64,000 bases of DNA from Leucocoprinus leucothites (GCA_013368445.1 JAACJO010000015.1:372001-436000), one strand, 5' to 3'; shown: positions 12,262 through 23,025, numbered from the stretch's first letter. Notes: generated from the letters alone by a model not told the origin. Numbers and translations: made by a program.

Positions 12262-12594
12262 TTTATCATGGGTGTCATCAAACTTTGCTTCATCCAAATT
12301 GATCAATGCCATGAGCACTAACACCGGATTCCTCTCACCAGTCGATGCCATGGGAGCCTCCACCACCAATTCCACAAACACTGCGTCAGACTCCCCTCAC
12401 CAGTCAATGCCGTGGGATCCTCTACCACAAATACCACGAGCACTAACGTCGATTCCTCTCTCTAGTCGATACCATGCGATCCTCCTCCCCAATACCACGG
12501 ATCTGAACGTCTTCGTTGACAGACGTAGGCAGCGCGCTAGCGTCGAGGGAGAAGGCCACAAGGAGAGAGTTTCGAAGGAAGAAAAGGACTTCAT
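12262..12594 (-). pseudogene. Decayed copy of the 21-residue-repeat secreted precursor
   Basis: The minus strand begins MKSFSSFETL, nearly identical to the start of the intact precursor at 18.9 kb (MKSFSSLATL), but shifts frame inside the signal-peptide region. About three 63-bp repeat remnants remain, in mixed frames, including ARGICGRGSHGIDW just before a stop at 12397-12399. Upstream, 12,595-12,655 still matches the 5' leader of the intact gene and then joins directly to TyrRS-like sequence. It is therefore a pseudogene of the 18.35-18.9 kb gene produced by the tandem duplication. Confidence 0.8.
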
Positions 12595-12654
12595 TGCTGA
12601 AAATCACAGATGTGAGCCGGGTAATGTAAAGAGCGTCGTAGTTAGTGTTGTAGT

Positions 12655-13110
12655 TCTGAAACCATTGAAGTCTAATCAGAAATGGTCATTAGTAGGTCAA
12701 GGAATTTACATACCCCAGCATGCCTTTAGTGCCCAGCATTCAGCTAAGACGGCCCCTATAGAGTCGCCGCAGAGTATTTCTTAAAGTCTCCGCGATATGA
12801 TATCTCATTTTGCGTGAGGGGCCGCCATAAGAACGATAGAAGGTATAAGTAAAGGTAGTGCCAACATTGATCGAATTTTCGAAATGGCGTTGAATCGACT
12901 CTCGGCAATCGCCGATATATGGTTCATGTCTGCGCACCAAATAACTTGACGATGCTCATTGAATATTCAATGAACACCGAGTTTCTGATTCACCTACATC
13001 GATCATCTAGGGCGTGCATCATATGCTATCCTTTTTCATTATCTTCATACTTAAGCTTCCCGGAGTATTTTCTCGCCCTCATTTGATGAAAACTGAGAAG
13101 ACCTGCCTTT
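12655..13110 (-). pseudogene. Tyrosyl-tRNA synthetase 5' fragment (exon 1, part of intron 1, promoter)
   Basis: This stretch aligns base by base with 8,980-9,430: part of TyrRS intron 1, exon 1 and the upstream region. The start codon is conserved (12,826-12,828, complement) but the eighth codon, Trp in the intact gene, is TGA here, so the frame ends after MAAPHAK. No later TyrRS exons follow. It marks the left boundary of the second unit of a tandem duplication. Confidence 0.85.
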
Positions 13111-13763
13111 TCAACGATGTCTCCGAAACCTGGTGACAACGTTTAAAGAGGCTCTAGCTAAACATTTGAAAAATGTGGCTAAAAATATATAGACATGTTT
13201 CTCTCCTGGTCAACGTTTCTCTCAGTTGGGCGGTCTAACCACGTTATCCACTCCTCCAGAGCTTGCAGAGTGTTTTTAAATCGAGAACCTCTTGCAGTTG
13301 GCTCTTGGGCTCTTCAATTTGATCATGCTGTCATTCTTCGGTTCTTCGTTTCCTACCCTGGGTGTCGTCAACTTTTGTTTATTGCCATGGACACTGCGCA
13401 GCCCTAAATCGCCCTTCAAAGTGAGATATCACATCTGATATTAGGCTGTGATGCCACAGCCTGCTTCCAAGGTGATGCAGTCAAAATTAGATTATTGATT
13501 TGCTGAAAGCAGCAGGATACCTACCGTAAGATTTGATTGGCTGGGTGGTCGTTCGATTCTTCCACTCATGTTTATCAAGCTCTGGGATTGCCTCCCAATT
13601 CGAGGTTTCCACCCATCTGATTCTAATGTCTGGTGTCAGTGGTGGTCGGAACCAATCCATTACCAGCACCAGACTCAAATTGATTGATGATGATGAATGG
13701 GTGATATATTGGCATGGCCGTTGATCCTTGCAAGTTTGGTCTTATTTTATATACTCGAGTATC
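13111..13763. other. Upstream region of membrane gene B
   Basis: No gene supported. It corresponds in position to 9.43-9.79 kb of the first unit but is longer and more diverged. A TTTTATATA stretch lies about 20 nt before the ATG of membrane gene B. Confidence 0.45.
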
Positions 13764-16014
13764 ATGAAGGCCCTTAGTATCCACGCAGTGGGCAGTGGCT
13801 CGCCACTTTCTACTTTTCTCTGCACCATCATGCACCATTTCATTCGCCGTTTTGCTCTTCGTCTCTTACTCATTTCATCACTTGCAAATGTTATCCTATG
13901 GACAGACTCGTTGGTGACTGGACTCATTGACGACCCTGAACTTATCCGCAACACAAGGCTACATTTAAATATTTACAGCCCATACGTGTTCATCATTCTT
14001 TCAGTAGAAATTCTCGTTCGTCACATAGTCACGTCAGCCACATACCTCCTCTGCCCTATTGTAAGCTGAAAATTTCCCGTTTTGTTCCCCAGAAAATGGC
14101 CGACGTGCTACTGGTTGAATTTGTATGAACTTCTCAGTCTCCTGGTTGAACTCGCTATAGGTATGCAGAAATCAACTCTTTGATTGTTCAGTCTTGAATA
14201 GCAAAATTCTAGGTTTCTATTATGTGGCTGGTGTTGCTTCGAGCGCTCCGGTTGGCCGGTCAGACATTTGGTATTCACTCCTCGGATCGACTTGCACCAC
14301 AGTTGCCTGCCTTGTCATATTGTTGTTCAGTCTTCTCAGAGATTTCTGCTTCGGGGAGGAGCGGTTTAGTCTGAAACCCTTCCATATACTTGGAACTTCT
14401 CCACGGAACCATGAGATTTCCCATCTTTCTCTGTTCTTCGGAAATTTTCTTTTTAAAAAACGTTACCAGTAAGCAATATCTTAGCACGTATGACGAACAT
14501 TTACCAACAACCAAATAGGGAAGAGGGAAATCCGTTCCGGGCTGTGCGGGGTATCGTTGCCGGTCTTACTCTAATATTTTTTGGCATAATGGCGTTTTAT
14601 GTCCTTGTCGTTCAACCATGCGAGAGTGTTGAACTGTTTCCAATCAAGGAATCTAGGATATCCCTGCAAGACTTGAAAAACAGGGAATTAACACAGTTTA
14701 CGTGGTCTGTTATTATCGTAAGTTATTTCAGAGGTTTTTCATTGTCTAGCAAGTATTCACTTGTATCACTAAAGCAGGGGCACTCTAGTGACCCGATGTA
14801 TCTAATGTCTGCATTTCACGTTCAGTATTTCGGGCCCGAATTGAACAATAATGCCCCGCAAAACAATACATTCGATTGGCATGATTGCGAGGGAGGTATT
14901 GTAGGAGACTTATTCTCCACTGCCTTTTTTCCGTGTCCGGTTGCTTTCACTCCATTATCCAACGAGTCCGGTGAGCTATTCTATGTTGTAGAAATACTCT
15001 CCTTATTGTTTTTCCAGCATCCTATACATCGGATGACAGCTTTCGGGAAATACAAGTGAGCGTAAATTTCAACATGTTACCAGAGGCTCGCTCTCCAAGT
15101 CCCTCGGAATCGTGGCGACCAATTCAAATAACAGTCTGTTTAAATCAAAACTTAAATGATACTCTGGATCACTCCACCCCAATTCCTCTCATTCCAAATG
15201 TTCACCTCACTGGGGGGATTTCCCTCAAGTTCATCCAGAGTTTTTCAAATGCAGGTATCGCTGCTCTTGGGGTTCAAAAGGTGGGGCTCAATCGATCCAC
15301 TCGTAGTCAGCAAGACGTCTAGGACTAAATTCCTAACAGTACTCACCTCTTCGACCCATTGCAACTTTGGAGGCAATATATCCGGATCCTTCACCTCCTA
15401 TCCAATCGAATAATACTGCTTCTTTGAAACTCTTTCCAATAAGGCGAGACCATCCCTCTACGAGCTTCGGAGTAGTACAGGACTACAAGGAGCATTCAGT
15501 CATGAGTGGACTCGCATTTCTTGGAGGATTCTGGACATTCTTAAATGGTGTATTTGCGATTGCATTCGGAAGTGCCTTGTTACTGGTCCTTTTTGGTGTG
15601 TATTCTTGCATTATCTCTTCTACCTCCCTCATATGTCTGGCAAAAGGCATGAAACCATTGTCAATTTATGGCGTTGCGCACCTTATTACCGGACGTACAA
15701 ACTCTCTGGCGGAGGGTTCAGTTGTGTCATTTGAAGAACAGAGTCGAACAATCGCGATTCTAAGAGAGCACCTGATGGACGTGGCCGTTGAGGCAGGCGA
15801 CAAAAGTCCGAACGGATGGAGCGACATTAGGGGACTCGGGGATTGTAGGGCCTCTGGTAATTCGGGTCGCGGTTCGTTACCTTACTATGCCTCATTACGG
15901 GGGTCAGAAGACACAAGTACCACTTTGCCTGTGGCTATGGTCGAGGGAAAAAGGATTAGAAAATGCATATCATGGCATAACATTGAAGAGGCTGTTAATG
16001 TGCATGGCGTGTAG
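13764..16014 (+). CDS. Multi-pass membrane protein of unknown function (copy B)
   Basis: A paralogue of the 9.8-11.8 kb gene with the same exon pattern. The N-terminal hydrophobic helices include SPYVFIILSVEILVRH; helices from 14,211 and 14,519 on follow. A soluble domain comes next, then the membrane segment AFLGGFWTFLNGVFAIAFGS and the tail KPLSIYGVAH...NSLAEGSVVS and LREHLMDV. The extracytosolic loop differs strongly from copy A while the membrane segments and tail are well conserved, so that domain has diverged fastest. The C-terminal tail is about 40-50 residues longer. Exons appear to join in frame and I see no inactivating change. Function unknown; the start at 13764 is the first ATG that gives a copy A-like N-terminus, with about 30 extra residues. 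Confidence 0.72.
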
Positions 16015-17029
16015 GCTCTAATATACAGCTGCTCTTATTTTCTTCATTGAATAAACCACTGCTCACTCGCATCGCGGCTGCGCTGGGGACGTCTTGGTGA
16101 GTATTCTGTGCAACCTCTGCTTGATCGAATGTGTGTCCTAGAGAATCTCAAATGAAGGTGCGGTATGCCAACTTGTTGTGAGACTGTAAGAGATGAATGA
16201 ATGAATGTTCGCGCTCGGCTTGGTGGGTTCTACTCCTACCGTCGTCGCTGAACATGGTGGATCAAGTGTTCTTGGCGTGGGAACCAAGGCCTGGCTAAAA
16301 TATCAATCGAATACAGTACCTCATCCACTACAGTACTCGGTAGTTATATAAACCACCGTTTATCCAAGACTGAGATGGACGGGCTTGTTGTAATCATTGT
16401 CGACTCGTAAGTTTCGATTGTCTTGATTCGAACTTCTCCTGAACCTTGCTGCGCTACTTATCAGACCCTTGATACAGCAACATGTGCATTGTGGGCTTCT
16501 CATAACAGCAATCACAGAAGGTACATTGCATTTCGTGATATGGTCACATTTGGCGAGCACCGAACATTTTTGCCATCGTTTCACGATTTAGGTTCAACGA
16601 TGACCCCGCTGGCACTTTCTCTGGTGGAAATCGGATCTATCCTCCTCTCGTTTTGTGGAAGGGAATAGCGTCCGAAACTCCTGGATGATATTGGCCAAAG
16701 TTTAGTTCCTTGACTATGATCACAACCGCGAACCAAAGTGCCGTGGATATGCACGTAATACACGTATTTCGTGGAGTAGAGCTGGCTGCGGACCTCGAGG
16801 TTGCTTTCCCTCAGCCAACTGCGCCCATCCCTCAAGGGAACCCTGTAGAACATGAGGGGGCCAGGTTGCCGTCCGCGCTTGTGTAGCTTCGGCTCCATCA
16901 GGTATAAAACTTGTTACTCCATGTATATCGTCGAGCAGTCTTCTCCTCCCTTGCCTGTCCACTCTCGGGATACAATACAGTCAGTACTGAGCCTATTTTT
17001 CATAGCGAGATCCTGACACTTCTAAGGTC
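16015..17029. other. Intergenic region before third GTPase
   Basis: About 1 kb without a supportable gene; the frames present are short and unspliced. It holds the presumed promoter of the downstream GTPase. Confidence 0.5.
16903..16909 (+). promoter_or_regulatory. TATA box of third GTPase gene
   Basis: TATAAAA lies 121 nt upstream of the ATG at 17030, in a strong context (GGTATAAAAC). Confidence 0.5.
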
Positions 17030-17821
17030 ATGCCACAGAACATAATCATCTTCGGCGAGTGCGGTGCAGGAAAAAGCTCCCTTATCAACCTCATGTGCGG
17101 CAGCAGCCTTGCGGCTATCTCAAGTGCCGCCAACGGATGCACCCTTCATGCGAGTCCTTATATGTACCACGATCCATCCGGCACATCGTTTAAATTCTGG
17201 GACACAGCTGGGCTCAACGAAGGTGAAGGAGGCCGAGTCCCGAATGTGGAGGCTATTGTTAGGCTATATCAGCTCATTATGAGTCTCCATGACGGCATCA
17301 GCCTTCTCGTGTTTGTGATGCGTGCCCCACGAATCAAAGACGCGTCGGTCAAGAATTGGATTCTCTTCCGCGAGATCATCTGTCGTTCCCAAGTTCCTGC
17401 TGTCATCGCTGTCACCGGACTTGAGGGCGAATACAACATGGATGCTTGGTGGACTCAGAATCAAAACACATTTCGTTCTCAAGGTATCAATCCAGCCGAT
17501 CATGCATGTGTTTCTGGCACCCGCGGGAAGCAGAACAGAAATGGCACGCACAAATACGACGATGAGTACGGGCAGTCAAGAGAGAAGATGCTTGGAATGG
17601 TAAAGCGCCATTATTTGAGGCAACCGTGGCGACCTCACCGCGTCGAATGGTTCCGAGAGGTTGTTTCGGTTTCTTACGAGTCCAGGGGGTGGTGTAGGTC
17701 GCCAAGGGAGAAGAAAGAAATCAGGCAAGTTGCGGGACAGGGGATCGAGCAGCTCAAGAGACAGTGCGCGATGTCAGATGATGAGGCCCGCAAGCTCGGA
17801 GAGCGTTTAATGAAGGGTTAG
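17030..17821 (+). CDS. AIG1/GIMAP-like P-loop GTPase (copy 3)
   Basis: A single-exon 263-aa GTPase starting MPQNIIIFGECGAGKSS. The P-loop is at residues 9-17, G3 DTAG is followed by LNEGEGG, and the G4-position motif is VTGLEGEYN. It shares blocks with copy 1: RAPRIKD, NWxLFxEIIC, WW at the G4 flank, ACVxxxRGKxNR, DDEYxxSREK and a C-terminal MSxxEAR helix. This is the cleanest copy for judging the other two. It lies only in the right-hand unit of the 9-19 kb duplication, between membrane gene B and the repeat precursor, so it was either inserted there or lost from the left-hand unit. Substrate and partners unknown. Confidence 0.87.
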   Translation: MPQNIIIFGECGAGKSSLINLMCGSSLAAISSAANGCTLHASPYMYHDPSGTSFKFWDTAGLNEGEGGRVPNVEAIVRLYQLIMSLHDGISLLVFVMRAPRIKDASVKNWILFREIICRSQVPAVIAVTGLEGEYNMDAWWTQNQNTFRSQGINPADHACVSGTRGKQNRNGTHKYDDEYGQSREKMLGMVKRHYLRQPWRPHRVEWFREVVSVSYESRGWCRSPREKKEIRQVAGQGIEQLKRQCAMSDDEARKLGERLMKG

Positions 17822-18347
17822 GAAATGGTGGCTTGCGGAAGATTTGAGAAGGATATTGAATTGACCACTCATTAGTTGTTGTTAGGATCGGACATAGTAC
17901 CAAGGACGGGGTATTTTCCATTTGCTACAATGTACATATCACTTTTTTGCCAACGGCTTTTGGTACGCTTTAAGAGCCTCATATTTCCATGAGCGCCTCA
18001 GGCCCACGATTAGATGAGCTTAATTACCAGGCTGAGAGTACAAACCAAACGAAACAAAAAAAAGAACGTGATACAGTTTTAAAACAAGCAATTAGTCCAA
18101 GATAACAGAAGGTTTACGAGCGACGCGAGAAAATGTATCCAGTAGAATCAAACGATCACACAAACAAGAGATCTCCAGTCTAAGGGTCGGGGCGGTGGGG
18201 TTGAGCAGGCACGTCGGAAATGCGTATATGCTTTGCGTTTTCTCACCAGCTAGCAGCCGATACTTTGATGGGATGACACCGCGTCTACATCTCTGCTCCT
18301 GCTTCCGTGATGCCAACTTCTGTTGATCCAGAGAGCAGTGACAGGAC
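17822..18347. other. Convergent 3' region
   Basis: 3' flanks of the GTPase (plus strand) and the repeat precursor (minus strand). No gene seen. Confidence 0.5.
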
Positions 18348-18899
18348 TCAATTGTTCGAGTCAACAGCCGCGTCTGGAGCACGCCTCCAGTCAATACCGT
18401 GTGAGCCTCCTCCACCCATGCCACGAGCGTTAACGTCGGGCTCCTCTCGCCAGTCAATAGCATGTGCGCCTCCTCCACCAACGCCGCGAGCACTAATGTC
18501 GGGCTCCTCTCGCCAGTCAATAGCATGTGCGCCTCCTCCACCAACACCGCGAGCACTAATGTCGGGCTCCTCTCGCCAGTCGATGCCATGCGATCCTCCA
18601 CCACCCATACCACGAGCACCAACGTCGGACTCCTCTCGCCAGTCGATGGCGTGTGCTCCTCCTCCGCCAATACCACGAACACTGACATCGGACTCCTCTC
18701 GCCAGTCGATACCATGGGATCCTCCACCACCAATACCACGAGCACTAATGTCGGATTCCTCTCTCCAATCGATACCGTGCGATCCTCCTCCACCAATACC
18801 GCGGATTTGAACGTTTTCGTTGACAGGCGTAGGCAGCGCGCTAGCGCCAAGAGAGAAGGCCACAAGCAGGAGAGTTGCGAGGGAAGAAAAAGACTTCAT
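18348..18899 (-). CDS. Secreted precursor with seven 21-residue repeats (candidate processed peptide precursor)
   Basis: A 183-aa single-exon protein. Residues 1-22 form a clear signal peptide (MKSFSSLATLLLVAFSLGASA). A short propeptide (LPTPVNENVQI) follows, then seven tandem 21-aa repeats at residues 33-179, each R-G-[IVM]-GGGG-[SA]-H-[GA]-IDWREE-[SP]-D-[IV]-x-[AV]; the last ends WRRAPDAAVDSNN. Every repeat is bounded by a single Arg (A/V-R before GxGGGG, and W-R inside), and the last has the only dibasic site. The layout (signal peptide, spacer, near-identical units set off by basic residues) matches fungal Kex2-processed repeat proteins and multi-core peptide precursors. However, Kex2 prefers KR/RR, so the protease is uncertain. 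No UstY-type or other tailoring enzyme is recognisable nearby. A structural Gly-rich wall protein is the alternative. ATG 18899 is chosen over the in-frame ATG 31 codons upstream because it starts the signal peptide. Confidence 0.8.
   Translation of the reverse strand: MKSFSSLATLLLVAFSLGASALPTPVNENVQIRGIGGGGSHGIDWREESDISARGIGGGGSHGIDWREESDVSVRGIGGGGAHAIDWREESDVGARGMGGGGSHGIDWREEPDISARGVGGGGAHAIDWREEPDISARGVGGGGAHAIDWREEPDVNARGMGGGGSHGIDWRRAPDAAVDSNN
18363..18803 (-). repeat. Seven tandem 63-bp coding repeats
   Basis: The coding repeats have an exact 63-bp (21-codon) period over 441 bp. The units are highly similar, differing mainly at the wobble-like S/A-H-G/A and S/P positions. The high similarity leaves all other frames open as well, which produces spurious overlapping reading frames on both strands. 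Confidence 0.9.
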
Positions 18900-21800
18900 T
18901 GCTGAAATTTGTTGAGATGGGTAGGGCGATGTAAAGAGTGTCGTAGTTCTGAACCAGTCGAAGTTGTTTTGTATTGAGCTTACCGCTAACAAGCGGAGGG
19001 TAGGGGGGTTAAGGGCAATTGGAGTTCTGTGGAATCCCCGAACATTTGACAGGTCGTTTATATCTGTGTTGATATGGACTGGGGCAGAAATAGACAGACG
19101 ACCGTGGGTGGGATTGTAAGATTAGATGGCGGTGCCTAATTGCGTTAGCTTCGTCGACCCACGAGGTACACTTGATGGGAGTGACAAGGGAAACAAAGTT
19201 AACCAATGGAATTAAGAAGATCTGACCATTTGCCGCTTTGCCCTCGGCTTGCCCAAAAGTATCACGGGTCGTTTCTGGGCACTTGACCTTCTCCCTCGAT
19301 AATAAAACGAGCTCCAAGGATGGAAGATGATGTTCCAACACCACGCTCTCAATATCAGCTGAATCACTGTCACTGTATATTGTAGCATTGGTTGTCCTGT
19401 GAATGGTTGAATGATTCCCATTTGGCCGGTCGGCAAGAGACCAATCGGTTCGACGATTATTAATCGGCCGCGTAAACATAGCCATCCGAATGGGTGATTG
19501 TCTCCCTTTGGTTCCGATGGCAGACATGTTAAAAACAATCATCATGGCAGCTGCCATCCACCCGTCCATCCAGCACATCTGCAATGATGAAGCGGGCAAC
19601 AATAATGGATGGCCGATCGAGAAGTGCTTCAGATAGCCTCCTATGTAGGGCTTGGTATTGGTGTCAAGGTTGGACTATGATTAACCCCGGAGCTGAGTGA
19701 AGCCAGCAAGATTCTTGACATTCATGAGAACAAAAGCCATATGGGTGCATTCGGCGCCATTGGGAGTGAGGGATCGGATGCACGGTGGGCTGGCACCGCC
19801 CGAAAAAAAAATGACCATCAGTAGTCATAACTTCCGGGTCCCAGGCTCATCTTTTATGAACTGTGATGCGACTCATGCGAGGCATGGGGAAGCTTCGAAA
19901 AGGCACAACTATGAGGTAGATAATCAGTTGAGAAGAAAGTTGGTAACGACCGCCGCAACAAGGGGGGGGGGAAAAACAGAAGGAGATCACCCTTACGTGG
20001 AATTCGTGAGTTCTGTTCATGCCGCCAAAACAATGTCAAACTAAAAATAGAATTGGACGTGGTCAAGCGAGACCAAGCAAACCCTAGAAAGGAAACCCCG
20101 AAAAAGCCAAGCCCTCGTCCACAGCTTAAAGGTTGCTCTTCTCCGCCGATTCAAATCCAGGCCGGAACGCCATATCACTACCTCCGTGCTTGTGCAGTAT
20201 GTCTATGAAGCTGTAGTCGTGTGGTTACTGGTCGGCAACGAGACGTCATAAACTACGAGATGAGGCGCCCCCTCAGGCTTTCAAAGTCTTGATCATCAAA
20301 AACAAATACAGTTCACAAAAATACAGGATCTAACAATATGTCCCCAGCTTTGTCGGACCACACAAAAAACCTACAACCTCGGAACAGAAACATTGTGATA
20401 TCCAAGGCAGGCTCAATTTGACAGAGTGACTCTAATCTCCGTAGGGAAGGACAACATGCGCTTTTTCTCATCCTGAACATATGCCGTCTTGAAGGAAGGA
20501 CTGAGGAGCGCAGAAAACGGAAGAACACGGAAAATTTCTCCATACCTGCTCCTCTACATTCCCTCCGTTCCCCGGGTCCCCGGCTCAGGACAAAACTTGA
20601 TCTTCTCTGCCCCCACACTTGCAAGTTGCCTTCATTAGACAAGTTACCGGGCTAGAATAGTGTTCCCGTTCCTAGGCTCCCAAAGTTCAGGATCAAAATT
20701 AAGCTTTGTTGGCCCCTCCATGCTCAGACCAGTGCAAGAAGTGACGCAACGCGCTGAGCTCCATCGGATCGATTCGCCTAATGGGCTGTTCCTGTCCTAA
20801 TCACAGTTAGGAACTTCTTCAAGGAAGGCCCCACAGTTCGTGCACATGCTCCGTTTTCCCATCAAGTGGTATGATGCTTATTGTTTGCATACTTAACAGA
20901 TCCCCGACTCTGCGAAGCAAGAGGAGGGTTCTGTCAGCTCCAAACGTGTGGACCTCAACCCACTTTAGCCTAGTCGATAGTCGCGGGAACGGAAGTCGGA
21001 AATTACTTGGGGTTCTCACTTCTCAGCAGTGCTCACTATTAAGAAATGTCTGATAGACTTGATGGTGTCCCTTGGCGCTGCACCTTCCCTGATTAAGACA
21101 CCCAACTGCTGCGTTACATATATAAGCATACCTCGAGTAGTAATCCTTATCACGCTCAAACTTCGTGAGCAGATCCTTGTTCGCATGTCATGGAAATATT
21201 TTTGAGAACCTACTACAGTCTCACCTATATGCTTGGCCTGCGGAAGAATGCATCTGGATCAGGCCGCAGCGAAGATTGTGCGGCAAAGAGGCTTTGTTTA
21301 GAACATAAGAAGCTTGATAACTTTATGCATGACACTCATCCATTCACAGTGGGGTGTATCCAATGATAGTTCAACACCCGGGTTCGAATGAACCCCAAAT
21401 CACACGCTGCGCTTAGTAATTCTATCTCCTCTACCCACGGCAAGTCGAGTATATTTCTGTTTTCGCATGGAGGGGTGATGGCGGCACTAAAGAACAGTGA
21501 GTCAGCGGGTTTCAAGTTGAATATAAGGCTCTCACTGGTTGCTATGCTTGCATTGTAAATTATAGATCGAGCCAATTGACGAGACTTTTATCTCGTCAAA
21601 TGTAAACTGGGTATAATTAATCTATCCTCAAGTCTTGGGAAACACCCCCTATAAGTCTGCTATTATACATGAAGCTAGTGACGAAAGAGGTCCGTTTTTA
21701 TAGGCCCGAGTGGAAGGCTCTACCTATATATGAAGTTTGTCCATGCAAGTGTAGATATATACACAGTCTAAACCGAACATGCGCTGGACGCTAGCACCAA

Positions 21801-21971
21801 CGTCCTGTCGGTGATGAGTCATAAACAGTCTGATAGAGCCCTAAAGACCCATTTGCGTTTAAACCTAAAAAATGATGCATGATATCGTACACATAAGTGA
21901 CCAAATTGGTGGTGGGGGTGACGATTAGAACATACCCAAATACAACAAACAGAGAAAGGAGAGAAAGGCGA
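18900..21971. other. 3-kb region without supportable genes
   Basis: Only short frames without splice support, family motifs or paralogues are present. A G-run (about 19,961-19,970) and an A-run (about 19,803-19,811) occur. No transposon ends or tRNA found by eye. The 5' leader of the repeat precursor occupies the first ~60 bp. Confidence 0.5.
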
Positions 21972-23025
21972 TTAGACAGGGTCCGTGCGAGGCTGTGACC
22001 TATTAGATCTTCGGCTGCCAGCACCAGGCGGCATCCAGCGCAAGCTCATCGGTTCCGGTGCGGACCCAACAGTGTCATCCGAATCCGTTGCAACGACCAT
22101 CGGTTCCTCAAAATCAACGACATAAGGTAGCGGGGAGGGTTCATCAGAAGGTGAGAGCCCGACCCCATGCGTTCGCAAGTGCCGTTTGGCATTCGAAGAA
22201 ACAGAAAATCGCTTGGAGCAACCTGGGAAGCCGCATTCATACGCTAGACAATGATTACGCATCGTGTCAGGAAACAATGCAAAAATTTGCAAAAGCTAAG
22301 AACATACGTTTTTCTTTCGTGTGCATGTTCATGTGAGCGCGAAGACCGCTGGGTCTAGGTGGAGCAAAATTTAAGTCACCGTGCACATAAATAAAACGAA
22401 AAGCCATACCGCGGGAAAGGCTTTTGGCAGATCTCACAAAAGTGGTATTTGACCTTCTTAGGCTTAGGGTTGCCAGACACTGTTCCCTTCTGAAAAATAA
22501 AATTAGACATGGCTTAGGCAAAGACGCTGTGATATCCACCTTTCCCTTTTGTCCAGGCGAATCGAACATAATCATTTGCAGAGGATACTGGTCTTGGGAA
22601 CCTTCCAAGTCCGTGTCCATATCCAGACTCTCTTCTGAGGGAGAGGAGTCCCTTGAATATGTGTCACGATCCATGAAGGAGTGGGCGTAGCACGGGGAAG
22701 ACACCTCAGACGCGCTATCCGAGAAATTTGGTGCCAAATAACTCCTGCTTGCACTGGGCCCAGGTTGGCCTGTTTGGCTACGCGTTAGGCAAAAATTTTA
22801 GAAAAAAAGCGTGTTGATCTAACCATGAGATCGTACATCGCGCAGAGAAGGGAGGGTCGTATCTCTTGAGTAGGATTCAGGAAAAGTACGTAGAGGAGGG
22901 AGAACCAGATTCTCAGTATCCACTAAACCTAGATGAGTTGGCTAGAAATCAATGTTTCCGATAACGGACTTACTATTAAAATCCTTAAACAGCTCAGCGA
23001 ATCGAGGTAGTACAGCGGTCGACAT
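21972..23025 (-). CDS. C2H2 zinc-finger protein (two fingers), putative transcription factor
   Basis: The first exon starts MSTAVLPRFAELFKDFN at 23025. A second exon contains DTENLVLPPLRTF and LPSLRDVRSH. A Ser/Asp/Glu-rich exon follows (ASEVSSPCY..., SPSEESLDMDTD). The two fingers are assembled across introns. Finger 1 is C-x2-C-x12-H-x3-H (FCEICQKPFPR, then PSGLRAHMNMH) and finger 2 is C-x4-C-x12-H-x3-H (ECGFPGCSKRF, then NAKRHLRTH), linked by the TKEKPY-type linker. Finger 2 with SNAKRHLRTHG is a hallmark of a common Agaricomycete regulator family. The C-terminus is acidic, then Arg/Ser-rich. DNA binding follows from the family; target genes are unknown. It is the only recognisable regulator in the window. 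Exon joins were checked by eye at the zinc fingers and the first intron. Confidence 0.82.

Larger units (their letters stand above)
8980..12655. repeat. Tandem duplication I, left unit
   Basis: Order: TyrRS intron 1/exon 1/promoter (minus), membrane protein A (plus), decayed repeat precursor (minus). The same order recurs at 12,656-18,960, with the precursor intact and TyrRS dead. Confidence 0.75.
12656..18960. repeat. Tandem duplication I, right unit
   Basis: Order: TyrRS fragment (minus), membrane protein B (plus), GTPase copy 3 (plus), intact repeat precursor (minus). The junction near 12,655 fuses repeat-precursor leader directly to TyrRS intron 1 sequence. The unit is about 2.6 kb longer than the left one, mostly the GTPase segment. 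Confidence 0.75.

Noticed and set aside
18363..18803. CRISPR-like regular repeats
   Set aside because: The repeats are contiguous coding units without spacers in a eukaryotic genome.
18092..18865. 257-codon minus-strand frame with repeated LVLVV/EERSPT text
   Set aside because: It is another frame of the same 63-bp repeats without a signal peptide or start context.
18307..18905. Long plus-strand frames with Ser/Pro/Thr-rich repeats
   Set aside because: They are shadows of the 63-bp repeats of the minus-strand precursor, which has the signal peptide and clean repeat units.
19009..19602. 197-codon minus-strand frame
   Set aside because: No recognised domain or signal peptide, and overlapping frames of similar length exist; likely chance in this gene-poor stretch.
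21336..21575. 79-codon minus-strand frame
   Set aside because: No motif, no splice support, no paralogue; ends in low-quality context. Not enough to call a gene.
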